DNA from: Streptomyces sp. Alt3
Lineage (GTDB): Bacteria; Actinomycetota; Actinomycetes; Streptomycetales; Streptomycetaceae
NCBI RefSeq assembly: GCF_030719215.1
Contig: NZ_CP120983.1
Coordinates: 1,860,001 to 1,924,000, forward strand
Direction: 5' to 3'
Length of the DNA: 64,000 nt
The notes beneath the pieces are model-generated. The model saw only the letters and a program-made list of their open reading frames with translations. It was not told where the DNA came from and made no database searches. Shown here piece after piece: positions 15,377 through 24,301 of this stretch; position 1 is the first letter of the stretch, and the number at the start of each line of letters is the position of its first letter. The position numbers and the translations under genes are program-made.

Positions 15377-17920
15377 CTACAGCCGGGGGTCCACCGGCTC
15401 CGACTCCAGCGCCAGCACCGCGAAGACCGCCTCGTGGATCCGCCAGAGCGGCTCCCCGTCGGCCAGCCGGTCCAGCGCCTCCAGGCCGAGGGCGTACTCC
15501 CTCAGGGCCAGCGACCGCTTGTGTCCGAGGAACCGGGAACGCAGCCGCTCCAGATTCTCCGGCCGTGTGTACTCGGGCCCGTAGATGATCCGCAGGTACT
15601 CCCGGCCGCGCACCTTGATGCCCGGCTGGACGAGACGGTCCTTCTCGTCGCGGACAAGGGCGCCCAGCGGTTTGACGACCATGCCTTCTCCCCCGCGGCC
15701 GGTCATCTCCAGCCACCAGTCGATGCCCGAGCGCACGGAGGCCTCGTCCCCCGTGTGGACGACGAGACGCCGGGTGACCTGGAGCAGTCCGGTCGGGTCG
15801 TGCTCGACCAGACGGTCCAGCCACGCCAGCTGCTCGTCGTGCGGCACGGAGGCGAGCGAGCGGCCCTGCACCGCGAGGATCTGGAACGGTGCGAGGCGTA
15901 CGCCGTCGAGGCCCTCGGTGCTCCAGCAGTATCGGCGGTAGGCCTCCGTGAAGGCGGCCGCGTCCTCGGCGCGCTCCCGCTGTCGGCCGGCCAGGGCGCC
16001 GACGTCGACCCCGCGGGCGGCTGCCGCGGTCAGCGCCTTGTCCGCGACGGGCAGGACGGCACCGGCGGCCGCGCCCACGGCCGCGTACTGCGAGCGCAGC
16101 AGCCCGGCGGCCTTGAGGGACCAGGGCATCAGCTCGGCGTCGAGCACCACCCAGTCGGTGTCCCACTCCTCCCAGAGCCCGGCCGCGGTGACGGCCGCGC
16201 GCAGCCTGCCGAGGACGACCTCCGTGAGCGCGGTGTCGTCCAGGAACGGCCGCCCGGTGCGGGTGTGCAGGGCGCCGGTGGGGCCGTCCACCCCGAAGCG
16301 CTCACGGGCGGCGTCCGCGTCGCGGCAGACCAGCGCCACGGCACGCGAGCCCATGTGCTTCTCCTCGCAGACGACCTCGGTCACGCCGTCCGCCCGGTAC
16401 TGCGCGAATGCCTCGGCCGGGTGCTCCAGGAACCCCTCCTCCCGGGAGGTCGCGGTCGGAGCCATGGTCGGCGGGAGGTAGGCCAGCAGCCGGGGGTCGA
16501 CGGCGAAGCGGCTCATGACCTCGAGTGCCGCCGCCGCGTTCTCCTCGCGCACCGCGACCCGGCCCATGTGCCGGGTCTCCACGATGCGGCGGCCCTGCAC
16601 ATCCGCGAGGTCGAGCGGCAGGCCCTCCCTGCCCCCGGGGGCCTCGGTGGTCAGCGGCTTCACCGGCTCGTACCAGACGCGCTCGGCCGGGACGTCGACG
16701 ATCTCGCGCTCCGGCCAGCGCAGCGCGGTCATCTTCCCTCCGAAGACGGCCCCGGTGTCCAGGCAGAGGGTGTTGTTCACCCAGGAGGCGGTGGGCACCG
16801 GCGTGTGGCCGTAGACCACCGCCGCCGCGCCCCGGTACTCCTCGGCCCACGGGTAGCGCACGGGCAGGCCGAACTCGTCGGTCTCCCCCGTCGTGTCCCC
16901 GTACAGCGCGTGCGAACGGACCCGCCCCGACGTGCGCCCGTGGTACTTCTCGGGCAGCCCCGCGTGGCAGACGACCAGCTTGCCGCCGTCCAGGACGTAG
17001 TGGCTGACCAGTCCGTCGATGAACTCCGCCACCTGCTCGCGGAACTCGGGGTGCTCGGCGTCCTCGCGCTCCAGCTGCTCCACGGTCTCGGCGAGTCCGT
17101 GACTGTGCTGGACCTTGCGCCCCTTGAGGTAACGGCCGAGCTTGTTCTCGTGGTTGCCGGGGACGCACAGCGCGTCGCCCGAGGCCACCATGGACATCAC
17201 GCGGCGCAGCACGCCGGGACTGTCGGGGCCGCGGTCCACGAGGTCTCCGACGAACACGGCGGTACGCCCCTCGGGGTGGGAGCCGTCCTCGTAGCCCAGC
17301 TTGCCGAGCAGGGTGTCCAGTTCCGAGCTGCAGCCGTGGATGTCGCCGATGATGTCGAAGGGACCGGTGAGGTGCCGCAGGTCGTTGTAGCGGCGCTCCA
17401 GGACGACTTCGGCCGTGTCGGCCTCCTCCTCGGTGCGCAGGACGTGGACCTTGCGGAAGCCTTCGCGCTCCAGACCGCGCAACGAGCGGCGCAGCTCACG
17501 GCGGTGCCGCTGCACGACGTGGCGGGGCATGTCCGCACGGTCGGGCAGGCCGGCGTTGCGCGCCTGGCAGACCTCTTCCGGCAGGTCGAGGACGATCGCG
17601 ATGGGCAGCACGTCGTACTGCCGGGCCAGCTGGACGAGCTGCTTGCGGCTCTCCGGCTGCACGTTGGTGGCGTCGACGACGGTGAGCCTGCCCGCGGCGA
17701 GCCGCTTGCCGGCGATGTAGTGCAGGACGTCGAAGGCGTCACGGCTGGCGCCCTGGTCGTTCTCGTCGTCGGCGACCAGGCCCCGGCAGAAGTCGGAGGA
17801 AAGGACCTCGGTCGGCCTGAAGTGCTTCCGTGCGAACGTGGACTTGCCCGAACCGCTGGCGCCGACGAGGACGACGAGGGACAGGTCGGTCACGGGCAGT
17901 GTGCGAGAGGTACCGGTCAT
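15377..17920 (-). CDS. pnkp: Bacterial polynucleotide kinase-phosphatase-ligase Pnkp (RNA repair)
   Basis: 847-residue end-healing and sealing enzyme with three modules. The N-terminal 5'-kinase has P-loop GASGSGKST at 20-28. The central metallophosphoesterase has GDIHG at 192-196, GDLVDRG at 225-231, GNHENK at 255-260 and YGHTPVPTASW near 370; it removes 2',3'-cyclic and 3' phosphates. The C-terminal ligase-like adenylyltransferase has Lys 521 in EEKHMGSRAV as the AMP acceptor. Length fits the family (about 840-870). The start overlaps the hen1 stop by 4 bp (ATGA), so the two are coupled. Together they repair RNAs cut by ribotoxins, and Hen1 methylation protects the mended 3' end. Confidence 0.95.
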   Translation of the reverse strand: MTGTSRTLPVTDLSLVVLVGASGSGKSTFARKHFRPTEVLSSDFCRGLVADDENDQGASRDAFDVLHYIAGKRLAAGRLTVVDATNVQPESRKQLVQLARQYDVLPIAIVLDLPEEVCQARNAGLPDRADMPRHVVQRHRRELRRSLRGLEREGFRKVHVLRTEEEADTAEVVLERRYNDLRHLTGPFDIIGDIHGCSSELDTLLGKLGYEDGSHPEGRTAVFVGDLVDRGPDSPGVLRRVMSMVASGDALCVPGNHENKLGRYLKGRKVQHSHGLAETVEQLEREDAEHPEFREQVAEFIDGLVSHYVLDGGKLVVCHAGLPEKYHGRTSGRVRSHALYGDTTGETDEFGLPVRYPWAEEYRGAAAVVYGHTPVPTASWVNNTLCLDTGAVFGGKMTALRWPEREIVDVPAERVWYEPVKPLTTEAPGGREGLPLDLADVQGRRIVETRHMGRVAVREENAAAALEVMSRFAVDPRLLAYLPPTMAPTATSREEGFLEHPAEAFAQYRADGVTEVVCEEKHMGSRAVALVCRDADAARERFGVDGPTGALHTRTGRPFLDDTALTEVVLGRLRAAVTAAGLWEEWDTDWVVLDAELMPWSLKAAGLLRSQYAAVGAAAGAVLPVADKALTAAAARGVDVGALAGRQRERAEDAAAFTEAYRRYCWSTEGLDGVRLAPFQILAVQGRSLASVPHDEQLAWLDRLVEHDPTGLLQVTRRLVVHTGDEASVRSGIDWWLEMTGRGGEGMVVKPLGALVRDEKDRLVQPGIKVRGREYLRIIYGPEYTRPENLERLRSRFLGHKRSLALREYALGLEALDRLADGEPLWRIHEAVFAVLALESEPVDPRL

Positions 17921-19392
17921 GCGGCCTTCTCCTCCTTCGTCGTCCCGTGGACCGTGGTCAGGGTGAACACGGCCATCTGTGTGGGCGGCCCCACCTCGGG
18001 GTCGTCCGGCCCCACGGGTACGAACTCCACCGCGTAACCGTGGCGTCCGGCCACCTGCCCCGCCCAGTCCCGGAACTCCTGCCTGGTCCACTCGAAGCGG
18101 TGGTCCCCGTGGCGTACGTGCCCGGCGGGCAGCGTCTCCCAGCGGACGTTGTACTCGACGTTGGGCGTCGTCACCAGGACGGTGCGCGGCCGCGCGGAGC
18201 CGAACACCGCGTACTCCAGGGCGGGGAGCCGCGGCAGGTCGAGGTGCTCGATCACCTCGCTCAGGACGGCGGCGTCATACCCCTTCAGCTGCTTGTCGGT
18301 GTAGGTGAGCGCACCCTGGCGGAGGGTGATCCGGCAGGCCTGCCTCTCGCCCATCCGGTCCAGCTTCAGCCGGCGGGCGGCGACGGTCAGTGCCCGCATC
18401 GACACGTCGACCCCGACGATCTCGGTGAAGCGCACGTCCTTGAGCAGCGCCTGCACCAACTGGCCCTGGCCGCAGCCCAGATCGAGCACCCGGCTCGCCC
18501 CGGCGGCGCGCAGCGCATGAAGGATCGCGTCGCGGCGCTGCCCGGCGAGCGGCACCGGCTTCTCCTCCGTGTCGGTGGTCTCGTCCACCGCGTTGTCGAC
18601 GCTCTCCACCTCCAGGTCGTCCGACTCCGCCAGCCGCACCAGTTCGAGCCGCTCCATCGCCTGCCGCGTGAGCCCCCCGCGACGGGAGAGGTAACGGCTG
18701 GTGATCAGCCGCTGTTCCGGGTGCCGTGCCAGCCAGCCCTCACCGGCCCGCAGGAGCTTGTCCACCTCGTCGGGTGCGACCCAGTAGTGCTTGGCGTCGT
18801 CGAGCACGGGCAGCAGGACGTACAGCTGGCGCAGCGCGTCCGCGAGCCTCAGCTCGCCCTCCAGCACCAGCCGTACGTAGCGCGAGTCGCCCCATTCCGG
18901 GAAGTGCTCGTCCAGGGGTACGGCCACGGCCTCGACGTGTGTCCAGCCGAGCGGAGCGAAGAGCTTGTGCACGAGTTCCGCGCCCCCTCGGGCGGGCAGC
19001 GCGGGCACCTCGATCCGCAGCGGGAGCGCTTCCCCGGCCCGCTCGGGCATGGCCCGGCAGGCCCCGTTCAGCGCGGATTTGAACACCGTCGTCATCGCGA
19101 CCGAGAGCAGCGAGGACGCCGCGTACGGCCGGTCGTTGACGTACTGCGCGAGCGCGGCGTCGGGTGCCCCGCCGCGGCCCTTTCCCTTGCCACGCCTGAC
19201 CAGCGCCACCGGATCCACCTCCAGCAGCAGCGCGGCTGTGCAGCGCTCGGCGGACGCCTCGGGGTAGAAGACGTGCGCGGTGCCGTGCGAGGTGGAGAAC
19301 GTCTGCGCCTTGTCGGGATGCTTGTGCAGCAGGAAGCCGAGATCGGTGGCGGGACGCTCAGGGGTGCCGGTCGTGCTGATAGTCAGGAACAC
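17917..19392 (-). CDS. hen1: 3'-terminal RNA ribose 2'-O-methyltransferase Hen1
   Basis: 491-residue protein. The N-terminal half (to about 245) is the Hen1-specific domain that activates the Pnkp ligase. The C-terminal half is a SAM methyltransferase with RVLDLGCGQGQLVQALL (SAM site). SEVIEHLDLPRLPALE carries the Glu/His residues that bind the catalytic metal, and HVRHGDHRFEWTRQEFRDWA supplies the other His region. The start is GTG 19392 (VFLTISTTG), the usual N-terminus of the family. It sits 43 bp after mmuM on the same strand and overlaps pnkp by 4 bp. Its by-product S-adenosylhomocysteine would ultimately feed the homocysteine pool used by the gene upstream. Confidence 0.95.
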   Translation of the reverse strand: MFLTISTTGTPERPATDLGFLLHKHPDKAQTFSTSHGTAHVFYPEASAERCTAALLLEVDPVALVRRGKGKGRGGAPDAALAQYVNDRPYAASSLLSVAMTTVFKSALNGACRAMPERAGEALPLRIEVPALPARGGAELVHKLFAPLGWTHVEAVAVPLDEHFPEWGDSRYVRLVLEGELRLADALRQLYVLLPVLDDAKHYWVAPDEVDKLLRAGEGWLARHPEQRLITSRYLSRRGGLTRQAMERLELVRLAESDDLEVESVDNAVDETTDTEEKPVPLAGQRRDAILHALRAAGASRVLDLGCGQGQLVQALLKDVRFTEIVGVDVSMRALTVAARRLKLDRMGERQACRITLRQGALTYTDKQLKGYDAAVLSEVIEHLDLPRLPALEYAVFGSARPRTVLVTTPNVEYNVRWETLPAGHVRHGDHRFEWTRQEFRDWAGQVAGRHGYAVEFVPVGPDDPEVGPPTQMAVFTLTTVHGTTKEEKAA

Positions 19393-19435
19393 GTGTCCGA
19401 GTATGGTCCGGCGATCTGTCTCCGACCAGGCATTT

Positions 19436-20371
19436 TCATGTTCCCGACGCCTCCGTTCGGGCTGCCAGTGCGGCAATCTCGGACGGTCCGACCCGGCAGC
19501 ATCCGCCTACCAGCCGCGCGCCCGCCCGCTGCCAGTCCCGTACCCTGCCGGGTTCGAACGCGCCTCTCCCGGTCCAGCCCCGGCCGTCGGCGTCCCACTC
19601 CTCACCGCTGTTCGGATAGACGACGACCGGCTTGCCTGTGGCCGCGGCCGCCACCTCCACGGCACGGTCCGCGTCGACCGGTTCGCAGCAGTTGACCCCG
19701 ACGGCCACCACCTGGTCGATACCGGCGACGAGCCCGAACGCCTCCGCCAGGGGCTGCCCCGCCCTGGTGCGGTCCCCCTTCACGCTGTACGAGAGCCAGA
19801 CCGGCACGTCCAGGTCCTGGACCGCCAGCAGCAGGGCCTCGGCCTCGTCCGTGTCCGGAACCGTCTCCAGGGCAAGTACATCGGGCCCCGCCGCGGCCAG
19901 TGTCTCCACTCGGGGCCGGTGGAAGCGCACCAGCTCCCGGACGGTCATCCCGTACCGTCCGCGGTACTCGCTGCCGTCCGCGAGCATCGCTCCGTACGGG
20001 CCGACCGAGGCGGCGACCCAGAGCTCCCGCCCCGTTTCCGCCCCCGCCCGGCGCGCCAGCTCCACGCTGCCGGCCATCAGCTCCGCGGCCCGGGCCCGCC
20101 CGATCCCGCGCCGCGCGAACCCTTCGAAGGTGGCCTGATAGCTGGCGGTGATGAGCACCTGCGCACCCGCCTGTGCGTACGCCCTGTGGGCTGCCTCGAT
20201 CTGCAGGGGCTCATCGCTCAGCAGCCTGGCCGACCACAGGGCGTCGGACAGATCGCATCCCTGGGCCTCCAACTGGTTGGAGAGGCCCCCGTCCAGCAGG
20301 ACGGTCTCCTCGGCGAGCGCCTGGCCGAGCGTACGGCCCGTCCGGGCCTCCGGTGTCCGGGCGGTGTGCAC
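19436..20371 (-). CDS. mmuM: Homocysteine S-methyltransferase
   Basis: 311-residue zinc-dependent methyltransferase that makes methionine from homocysteine using S-methylmethionine or SAM. The LLDGGLSNQLEAQGCDL start, TASYQATFEGFARRGI, the Zn-ligand Cys in GVNCCEP and the second Cys pair in RLVGGCCRVGPSEI are all present. The start is GTG 20371. The 135-bp gap upstream contains GGTACCGGCAGG twice, but I see no SAM riboswitch core. hen1 and pnkp follow within 43 bp, so methionine regeneration and SAM-dependent RNA repair are probably on one transcript. Confidence 0.92.
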   Translation of the reverse strand: MHTARTPEARTGRTLGQALAEETVLLDGGLSNQLEAQGCDLSDALWSARLLSDEPLQIEAAHRAYAQAGAQVLITASYQATFEGFARRGIGRARAAELMAGSVELARRAGAETGRELWVAASVGPYGAMLADGSEYRGRYGMTVRELVRFHRPRVETLAAAGPDVLALETVPDTDEAEALLLAVQDLDVPVWLSYSVKGDRTRAGQPLAEAFGLVAGIDQVVAVGVNCCEPVDADRAVEVAAAATGKPVVVYPNSGEEWDADGRGWTGRGAFEPGRVRDWQRAGARLVGGCCRVGPSEIAALAARTEASGT

Positions 20372-20506
20372 AACTGCTCCTCGCTGTCGGCTGATCGCAG
20401 TCGGTCCCGCATTCCCGCGCTCCCGTCCTGCCTGCTGCTGCCTGCCGGTACCGGCCCGCTGATCCTGCCGGTACCCACGGCCGCCGGATCACACGGGCCT
20501 CCCCCG

Positions 20507-21430
20507 TCAACCCAGCTGTGACTGGACCCGCGACGAGATCAGTTCCAGATGGTCCAGGTCGTCCAGGTCCAGGACCTGGAGGTAGATCCGCGAGGCTCCG
20601 ATGACGGCGTAGCGGCCGATCTTGTCGACCACCTCGTCGGGCGATCCCGCGAGCCCGTTCGCCTTGATCTCCTCGACGTCCCGTCCGATGGCGGACGCAC
20701 GCCGGGCCACTTCCGCGTCGTCCTTCCCGACGCACACCACCAGGGCGTTGGAGTAGACCAGGTCGTCAGGCGCGCGCCCGACCGCCACGGCGGCGTCCCT
20801 GACCCGGCCGAACTGCTTCTCGCTGTCCTCGATCGACGCGAAGGGGATGTTGAACTCGTCCGCGTACCGAGCGGCGAGACGCGGGGTGCGGACCGCGCCG
20901 TGTCCGCCGATCAGGACCGGCACCTTCGCCTGGGCGGGCTTCGGCAGGGCCGGCGAGTCCGTGAGCTGGTAGTACGTCCCGTCGTAGCTGAACGTCTTGC
21001 CGGTCTCGGTCTCCCAGAGGCCCGTGACGATCGCCAGCTGCTCCTCCAGCCGGCCGAACTTCTCCTTCGGGAAGGGAATGCCGTACGCCTTGTGTTCCTC
21101 CTCGAACCAGCCGGCACCCAGGCCCAGCTCGACCCGGCCGCCGGACATCTGGTCGACCTGGGCGACCTGGATGGCCAGCACCCCCGGCAGCCGGAAGGTG
21201 CCCGCCGTCATCAGGGTGCCGAGGCGGATCCGCTTGGTCTCACGGGCCAGTCCGGCCAGGGTGATCCACGCGTCGGTCGGGCCGGGCAGGCCGTCGCCGG
21301 AGCCCATGCGCAGATAGTGGTCCGACCGGTAGAAGGCGTCGAAGCCGAGGTCCTCGGTGGCCTTGGCGACGGTCAGCAGGGTGTCGTAGCTCGCCCCTTG
21401 CTGGGGCTCGGTGAAGATTCGAAGATCCAT
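20507..21430 (-). CDS. LLM-class F420-dependent oxidoreductase
   Basis: 307-residue luciferase-like TIM-barrel flavin/F420 oxidoreductase. It has the DLRIFTEPQQGASYDTLLTVAKATEDLGFDAF opening, the cofactor region RIRLGTLMTAGTFRLPGVLAIQVAQVDQMSGGRVELGLGAGW, and VPVLIGGHGAVRTPRLAARYADEFN near the middle. ATG 21430 gives the canonical N-terminus MDLRIF. The substrate is unknown. It is the first gene on the minus strand before mmuM (135-bp gap), so it may be the promoter-proximal member of that unit or independent. Confidence 0.88.
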   Translation of the reverse strand: MDLRIFTEPQQGASYDTLLTVAKATEDLGFDAFYRSDHYLRMGSGDGLPGPTDAWITLAGLARETKRIRLGTLMTAGTFRLPGVLAIQVAQVDQMSGGRVELGLGAGWFEEEHKAYGIPFPKEKFGRLEEQLAIVTGLWETETGKTFSYDGTYYQLTDSPALPKPAQAKVPVLIGGHGAVRTPRLAARYADEFNIPFASIEDSEKQFGRVRDAAVAVGRAPDDLVYSNALVVCVGKDDAEVARRASAIGRDVEEIKANGLAGSPDEVVDKIGRYAVIGASRIYLQVLDLDDLDHLELISSRVQSQLG

Positions 21431-21577
21431 GTCTCCATCCTGCACCTTCGAAGCCGCCGCGCCCCGTCTCCCCTGCCCTCTCCGCCCGTGACGGGCCGCC
21501 GCCGGCCCCTTTTCGCGAGGCTCGTGACCGGCCCGGCCACGGCCGGCCGCCTCACCACCGGCGGGCCGCCGGCCGGA

Positions 21578-22108
21578 TCACGGCTGGCCGGCGACGAAAC
21601 CCGCCGGCCCGTGGACCACTCCGAACGGACCGTCCCGCTCACGCTCGGGCGGTCGGTCACGCTCCCGTTCCTGTTCGGCGAGCCGTCTCAGCATGCTCTG
21701 CACCCGGTCAACGGATTCGTCGACGGCGTCTATCGCCTCGATGCACTGCCAGTAGAGCCCTTCCTCCTCCGTCCCACAGGCGACGCCCACGAGGGCGATA
21801 CCCGCCTCGCCGAGGAGCAGCGCGAGAGCGGCCAGGGACCGTGCCGCATGTGCCACCTCGGTGAGCTGCGACGCCCTCACACTTCCCGCCGGGACCATCG
21901 GGTGGTCGAGCACGGCACTGCCCAGGGCGCAGGTCTCGCTGAGCCCGCGCGCATCCGTCCGTAACTCCGCCGGGCCGTACCGTGCCAGCTGCCCGCCGAC
22001 CGCCCGGGCGAGTGCCTGGGCCTGCCAGGCCTCCGCCATGACGGCCGGCACTCCCCGGCTCCCCGCCAGCGCGCTCCGGCCCGCCGCGATCAGTCGCTCC
22101 GCTTCCAT
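21578..22108 (-). CDS. Conserved Streptomyces protein, DUF6099-like
   Basis: 176-residue helical protein, rich in Ala and Leu. Characteristic stretches are AERLIAAGRSALAGSRGVPAVMAEAWQAQALARAV, LGEAGIALVGVACGTEEEGLYWQCIEAIDAVDE and DRVQSMLRRLAEQERE. I recall this pattern as a family restricted to Streptomyces (DUF6099); no function is known. The C-terminal tail is charged and low in complexity. ATG 22108 is preferred over an upstream ATG because family members start with M-E/D-A-x-R-L-I. It is a stand-alone gene with gaps of about 140 bp on both sides. Confidence 0.78.
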   Translation of the reverse strand: MEAERLIAAGRSALAGSRGVPAVMAEAWQAQALARAVGGQLARYGPAELRTDARGLSETCALGSAVLDHPMVPAGSVRASQLTEVAHAARSLAALALLLGEAGIALVGVACGTEEEGLYWQCIEAIDAVDESVDRVQSMLRRLAEQERERDRPPERERDGPFGVVHGPAGFVAGQP

Positions 22109-22243
22109 GCGATTCCCCCGTCGCCGAGACCACCCGTACAAGAACCCACTCACCTCTTCATTACCCACAGTGAGGGTCATGGCACACGAACGCCAGAGGA
22201 AATCGGAAATCTGTGGACAGGAAGTCGATTGTGCATAAGTCGA

Positions 22244-22603
22244 TCACTCCGAAGAGTGACGACCTGTCGGCTCGGTGCTGTCCGGCACCGGGAAACGCGT
22301 CTCATTCCGCTCGATCTTCGCCGAGAGTGCCGCCAGCGCGTCGATGCCCAACACCTCGCAGAACTGCAGCAGATACGCCAGCACGTCCGCGACCTCGTCC
22401 GTGACACGGAAGGCGGTGTCCTCGTCCTCCATCACCCTCGCCGACTGCTCCGGTGTCAGCCACTGGAAGATCTCCAGGAGTTCGGACGCCTCCACGCTCA
22501 GCGCCGCGCACAGGTTCTTGGGGGTGTGGTAGGGCTCCCAGGCCCGGGATGCCGCGAAGTCGGCGAGTCGTCGCTGCAGTTGCGCAATATCCAGATCCGT
22601 CAC
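22244..22603 (-). CDS. MazG-like nucleotide pyrophosphohydrolase
   Basis: 119-residue all-alpha NTP pyrophosphohydrolase of the short RS21-C6/MazG type. The metal-binding motif is ALSVEASELLEIFQW (E-x-x-E) followed by EVADVLAYLLQFCEVLGID (E-x-x-D). The F..SR.WEPYHTPKNL opening is usual for dCTP/NTP-cleaving members, which remove non-canonical or excess nucleotides. Its start overlaps the preceding AAA ATPase stop by 4 bp (ATGA), so both are made from one mRNA. A MazG-type enzyme translationally coupled to a P-loop ATPase is uncommon enough to note. Confidence 0.88.
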   Translation of the reverse strand: MTDLDIAQLQRRLADFAASRAWEPYHTPKNLCAALSVEASELLEIFQWLTPEQSARVMEDEDTAFRVTDEVADVLAYLLQFCEVLGIDALAALSAKIERNETRFPVPDSTEPTGRHSSE

Positions 22604-23772
22604 GGTCCCAGGTCTACCACCGTCGCTCCGGCCGTCCCCCGGGCCGTCACCGCGGCCGCCTCACCGACCGTCCCCAGCAGGCGCATGTGCCCGTCCGCGC
22701 AGACCGACGCCGCGAGTGCCAGCAGCGCCCGGGTCTGCCGCACGTCCAGATCCCGGTCGAGCCCGTCGGCCAGGACGGTGAGCGCCTGCATGGCGTCCGG
22801 TACCTCCGCCACCGGGTCCACCACCAGCACGTGCGGGCCGGTCAGCAGCACCAGGGCGTGGGCGAGACAACGGAGTTCGCCGTCGCCCAGGCGGCCGATA
22901 GGTGTGCTGCGGTCCGGGCCCCGGCCTGCCAGGGCGCGCACGGTCCCGTCCCGGAGGTGTTCGACGGTCAGTCCGGTGACCGGCTCCGCGCACCCGGTGT
23001 CCGCCGCGGCGACGAGTCTGGCGTGCCGCTGGGCGCACTGGCCGCGGGTGCGGTGGAGGACGTCGGCGAGGTTGTCGCAGCTCGAGGTGAGCCGCCCCTC
23101 CCCGACCGGCACCGGCGCACGCATCCACCGCGGCTGAGGGTCGCAGACGAAGGCGGAGCGCAGGGCGACCACCACCTGTTCGGCGGCGGCCAGCACCCTG
23201 AGCTGCCCGTCCGTGGTCCCCGCGACACGCAGTGGGAGCAGCGCCGTGCCGAGCCGGTCGTCGGGGAAGGGCGCCCGCGTCACGGGCACCGCCCCCGCGG
23301 TGTGCCAGGCGGCCTGGACGTGGGAACGGCGGGGGTCCCTCAGCGCGGTGGTCAGCAGGGTCTCCCCGCCGCCCGTCAGCCGCTCGCCCACGATGCGGAG
23401 CGCGGGCTCGGCCTGCACGGCGAGGTCGAGCCTCACCGGGCCGGCCGGGCCCTCCACCGTGCAGCCGAGCCTGAATCCGCGCCGCCCCTGCGCGTCTGCC
23501 TGCGCCCGTTCCGGCACCCACGCCGCCGGATCGGGGAAGACGTCCTCCAGCGGATCGCCGGCGGCCAGCCGGGCGAGGGACTCGTATCCGCGCAGGGCGG
23601 TCGACTTCCCGGTGCCGCTGCCACCGGCGAGCAGCGTGAGCGGCCCGAGCGGGATGACGGTGCGGCGGTGCGAGGCGAAGGCGTCGAGCCGGAGTTCGCC
23701 GACGAGGGGACGTGCGGGACGGGCCGCGCCCGACAGCGGCGGAGCCGCCGGCCCGGAGGAGATCACAGTCAT
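22600..23772 (-). CDS. AAA-family (ABC/SMC-like) ATPase
   Basis: 390-residue P-loop protein. Walker A is GGSGTGKST (residues 50-58). The signature-like GRLGDGELRCLAHALVLL lies before the Walker B strand HVLVVDPVAEVPDAMQAL (about 315-330). The architecture is that of ATP-binding-cassette proteins of the AAA_21/RecF type: a head with a short insert and no long coiled coil. In Walker B the usual D-E is D-P, with a Glu three residues further on, so catalysis may be weak. ATG 23772 precedes the first strand. It is coupled to the MazG-like gene by a 4-bp overlap; a role in stress or phage defence is conceivable but unproven. Confidence 0.75.
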   Translation of the reverse strand: MTVISSGPAAPPLSGAARPARPLVGELRLDAFASHRRTVIPLGPLTLLAGGSGTGKSTALRGYESLARLAAGDPLEDVFPDPAAWVPERAQADAQGRRGFRLGCTVEGPAGPVRLDLAVQAEPALRIVGERLTGGGETLLTTALRDPRRSHVQAAWHTAGAVPVTRAPFPDDRLGTALLPLRVAGTTDGQLRVLAAAEQVVVALRSAFVCDPQPRWMRAPVPVGEGRLTSSCDNLADVLHRTRGQCAQRHARLVAAADTGCAEPVTGLTVEHLRDGTVRALAGRGPDRSTPIGRLGDGELRCLAHALVLLTGPHVLVVDPVAEVPDAMQALTVLADGLDRDLDVRQTRALLALAASVCADGHMRLLGTVGEAAAVTARGTAGATVVDLGP

Positions 23773-23827
23773 GAGCGGACCGTACGCACGGCCGTGGGCG
23801 GCGAACCGTTCCGCCCGCACGACCTTC

Positions 23828-24226
23828 CTACGATTGAGGTACGCCCGCCGCGGTGACCCCCTCGACCTCCATGCCCACCGGCGCGAGCAGGAAGACGTTG
23901 CGGTCCACCCGGTGCATCCCGCTGCCCAGTCCGAAGACGACGCCGCTGCTGAAGTCCAGGATCCGCTTGGCCACATCTGTCTCCGCGCCGGTCAGGTCCA
24001 GCAGGACCGGGATCTGCGCCACCAGGTATTCGGCGACCTCGCGCGCGTCCGCGAAGACCTGGACCCGCAGGACGACCAGGCGCCGCTGCTCGGCCGCCCC
24101 CCGCTGTTCCGGGACCGACCTGTGGTCGACCCTCGAAGGCCATTCGTTGCGGCCTCTCAGGGGTACGACCTGGGCGAGACCCTCCCACTGTTCGTCGGTG
24201 GGGTCGTATCTGTCGTACCTGCTCAC
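23828..24226 (-). CDS. sepF: SepF-like cell division protein (short paralogue)
   Basis: 132-residue SepF-family protein. The start is VSRYDRYDPTDEQWEGL. The SepF core covers RRLVVLRVQVFADAREVAEYLVAQIPVLLDLTGAETDVAKRILDFSSGVVFGLGSGMHRVDRNVFLLAP. SepF tethers FtsZ to the membrane through an N-terminal amphipathic helix. Here that N-terminus is short and Tyr/Asp-rich instead of amphipathic, and the gene is away from ftsZ, so this is an accessory paralogue; several SepF copies are usual in Streptomyces. GTG 24226 is preferred because GGGGTGG precedes it; an upstream TTG would add 21 residues. Confidence 0.85.
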   Translation of the reverse strand: MSRYDRYDPTDEQWEGLAQVVPLRGRNEWPSRVDHRSVPEQRGAAEQRRLVVLRVQVFADAREVAEYLVAQIPVLLDLTGAETDVAKRILDFSSGVVFGLGSGMHRVDRNVFLLAPVGMEVEGVTAAGVPQS

Positions 24227-24301
24227 AGGACCACCCCGTCCGTATGCCGGTTGGCTGTGCGCCGGCTGCGCTCGCTGTTCATCGGGCAATTCTCTCGTCC
24301 C

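Noticed and set aside
15368..18037. 889-codon + strand frame opposite pnkp
   Set aside because: Shadow of the pnkp coding strand; composition is Gly/Val/Glu/Arg-rich without domains.
20372..20506. SAM or SAH riboswitch before mmuM
   Set aside because: GGTACCGGCAGG occurs twice and the gap is large enough, but no SAM-I, SAM-II or SAH core could be assembled from it.
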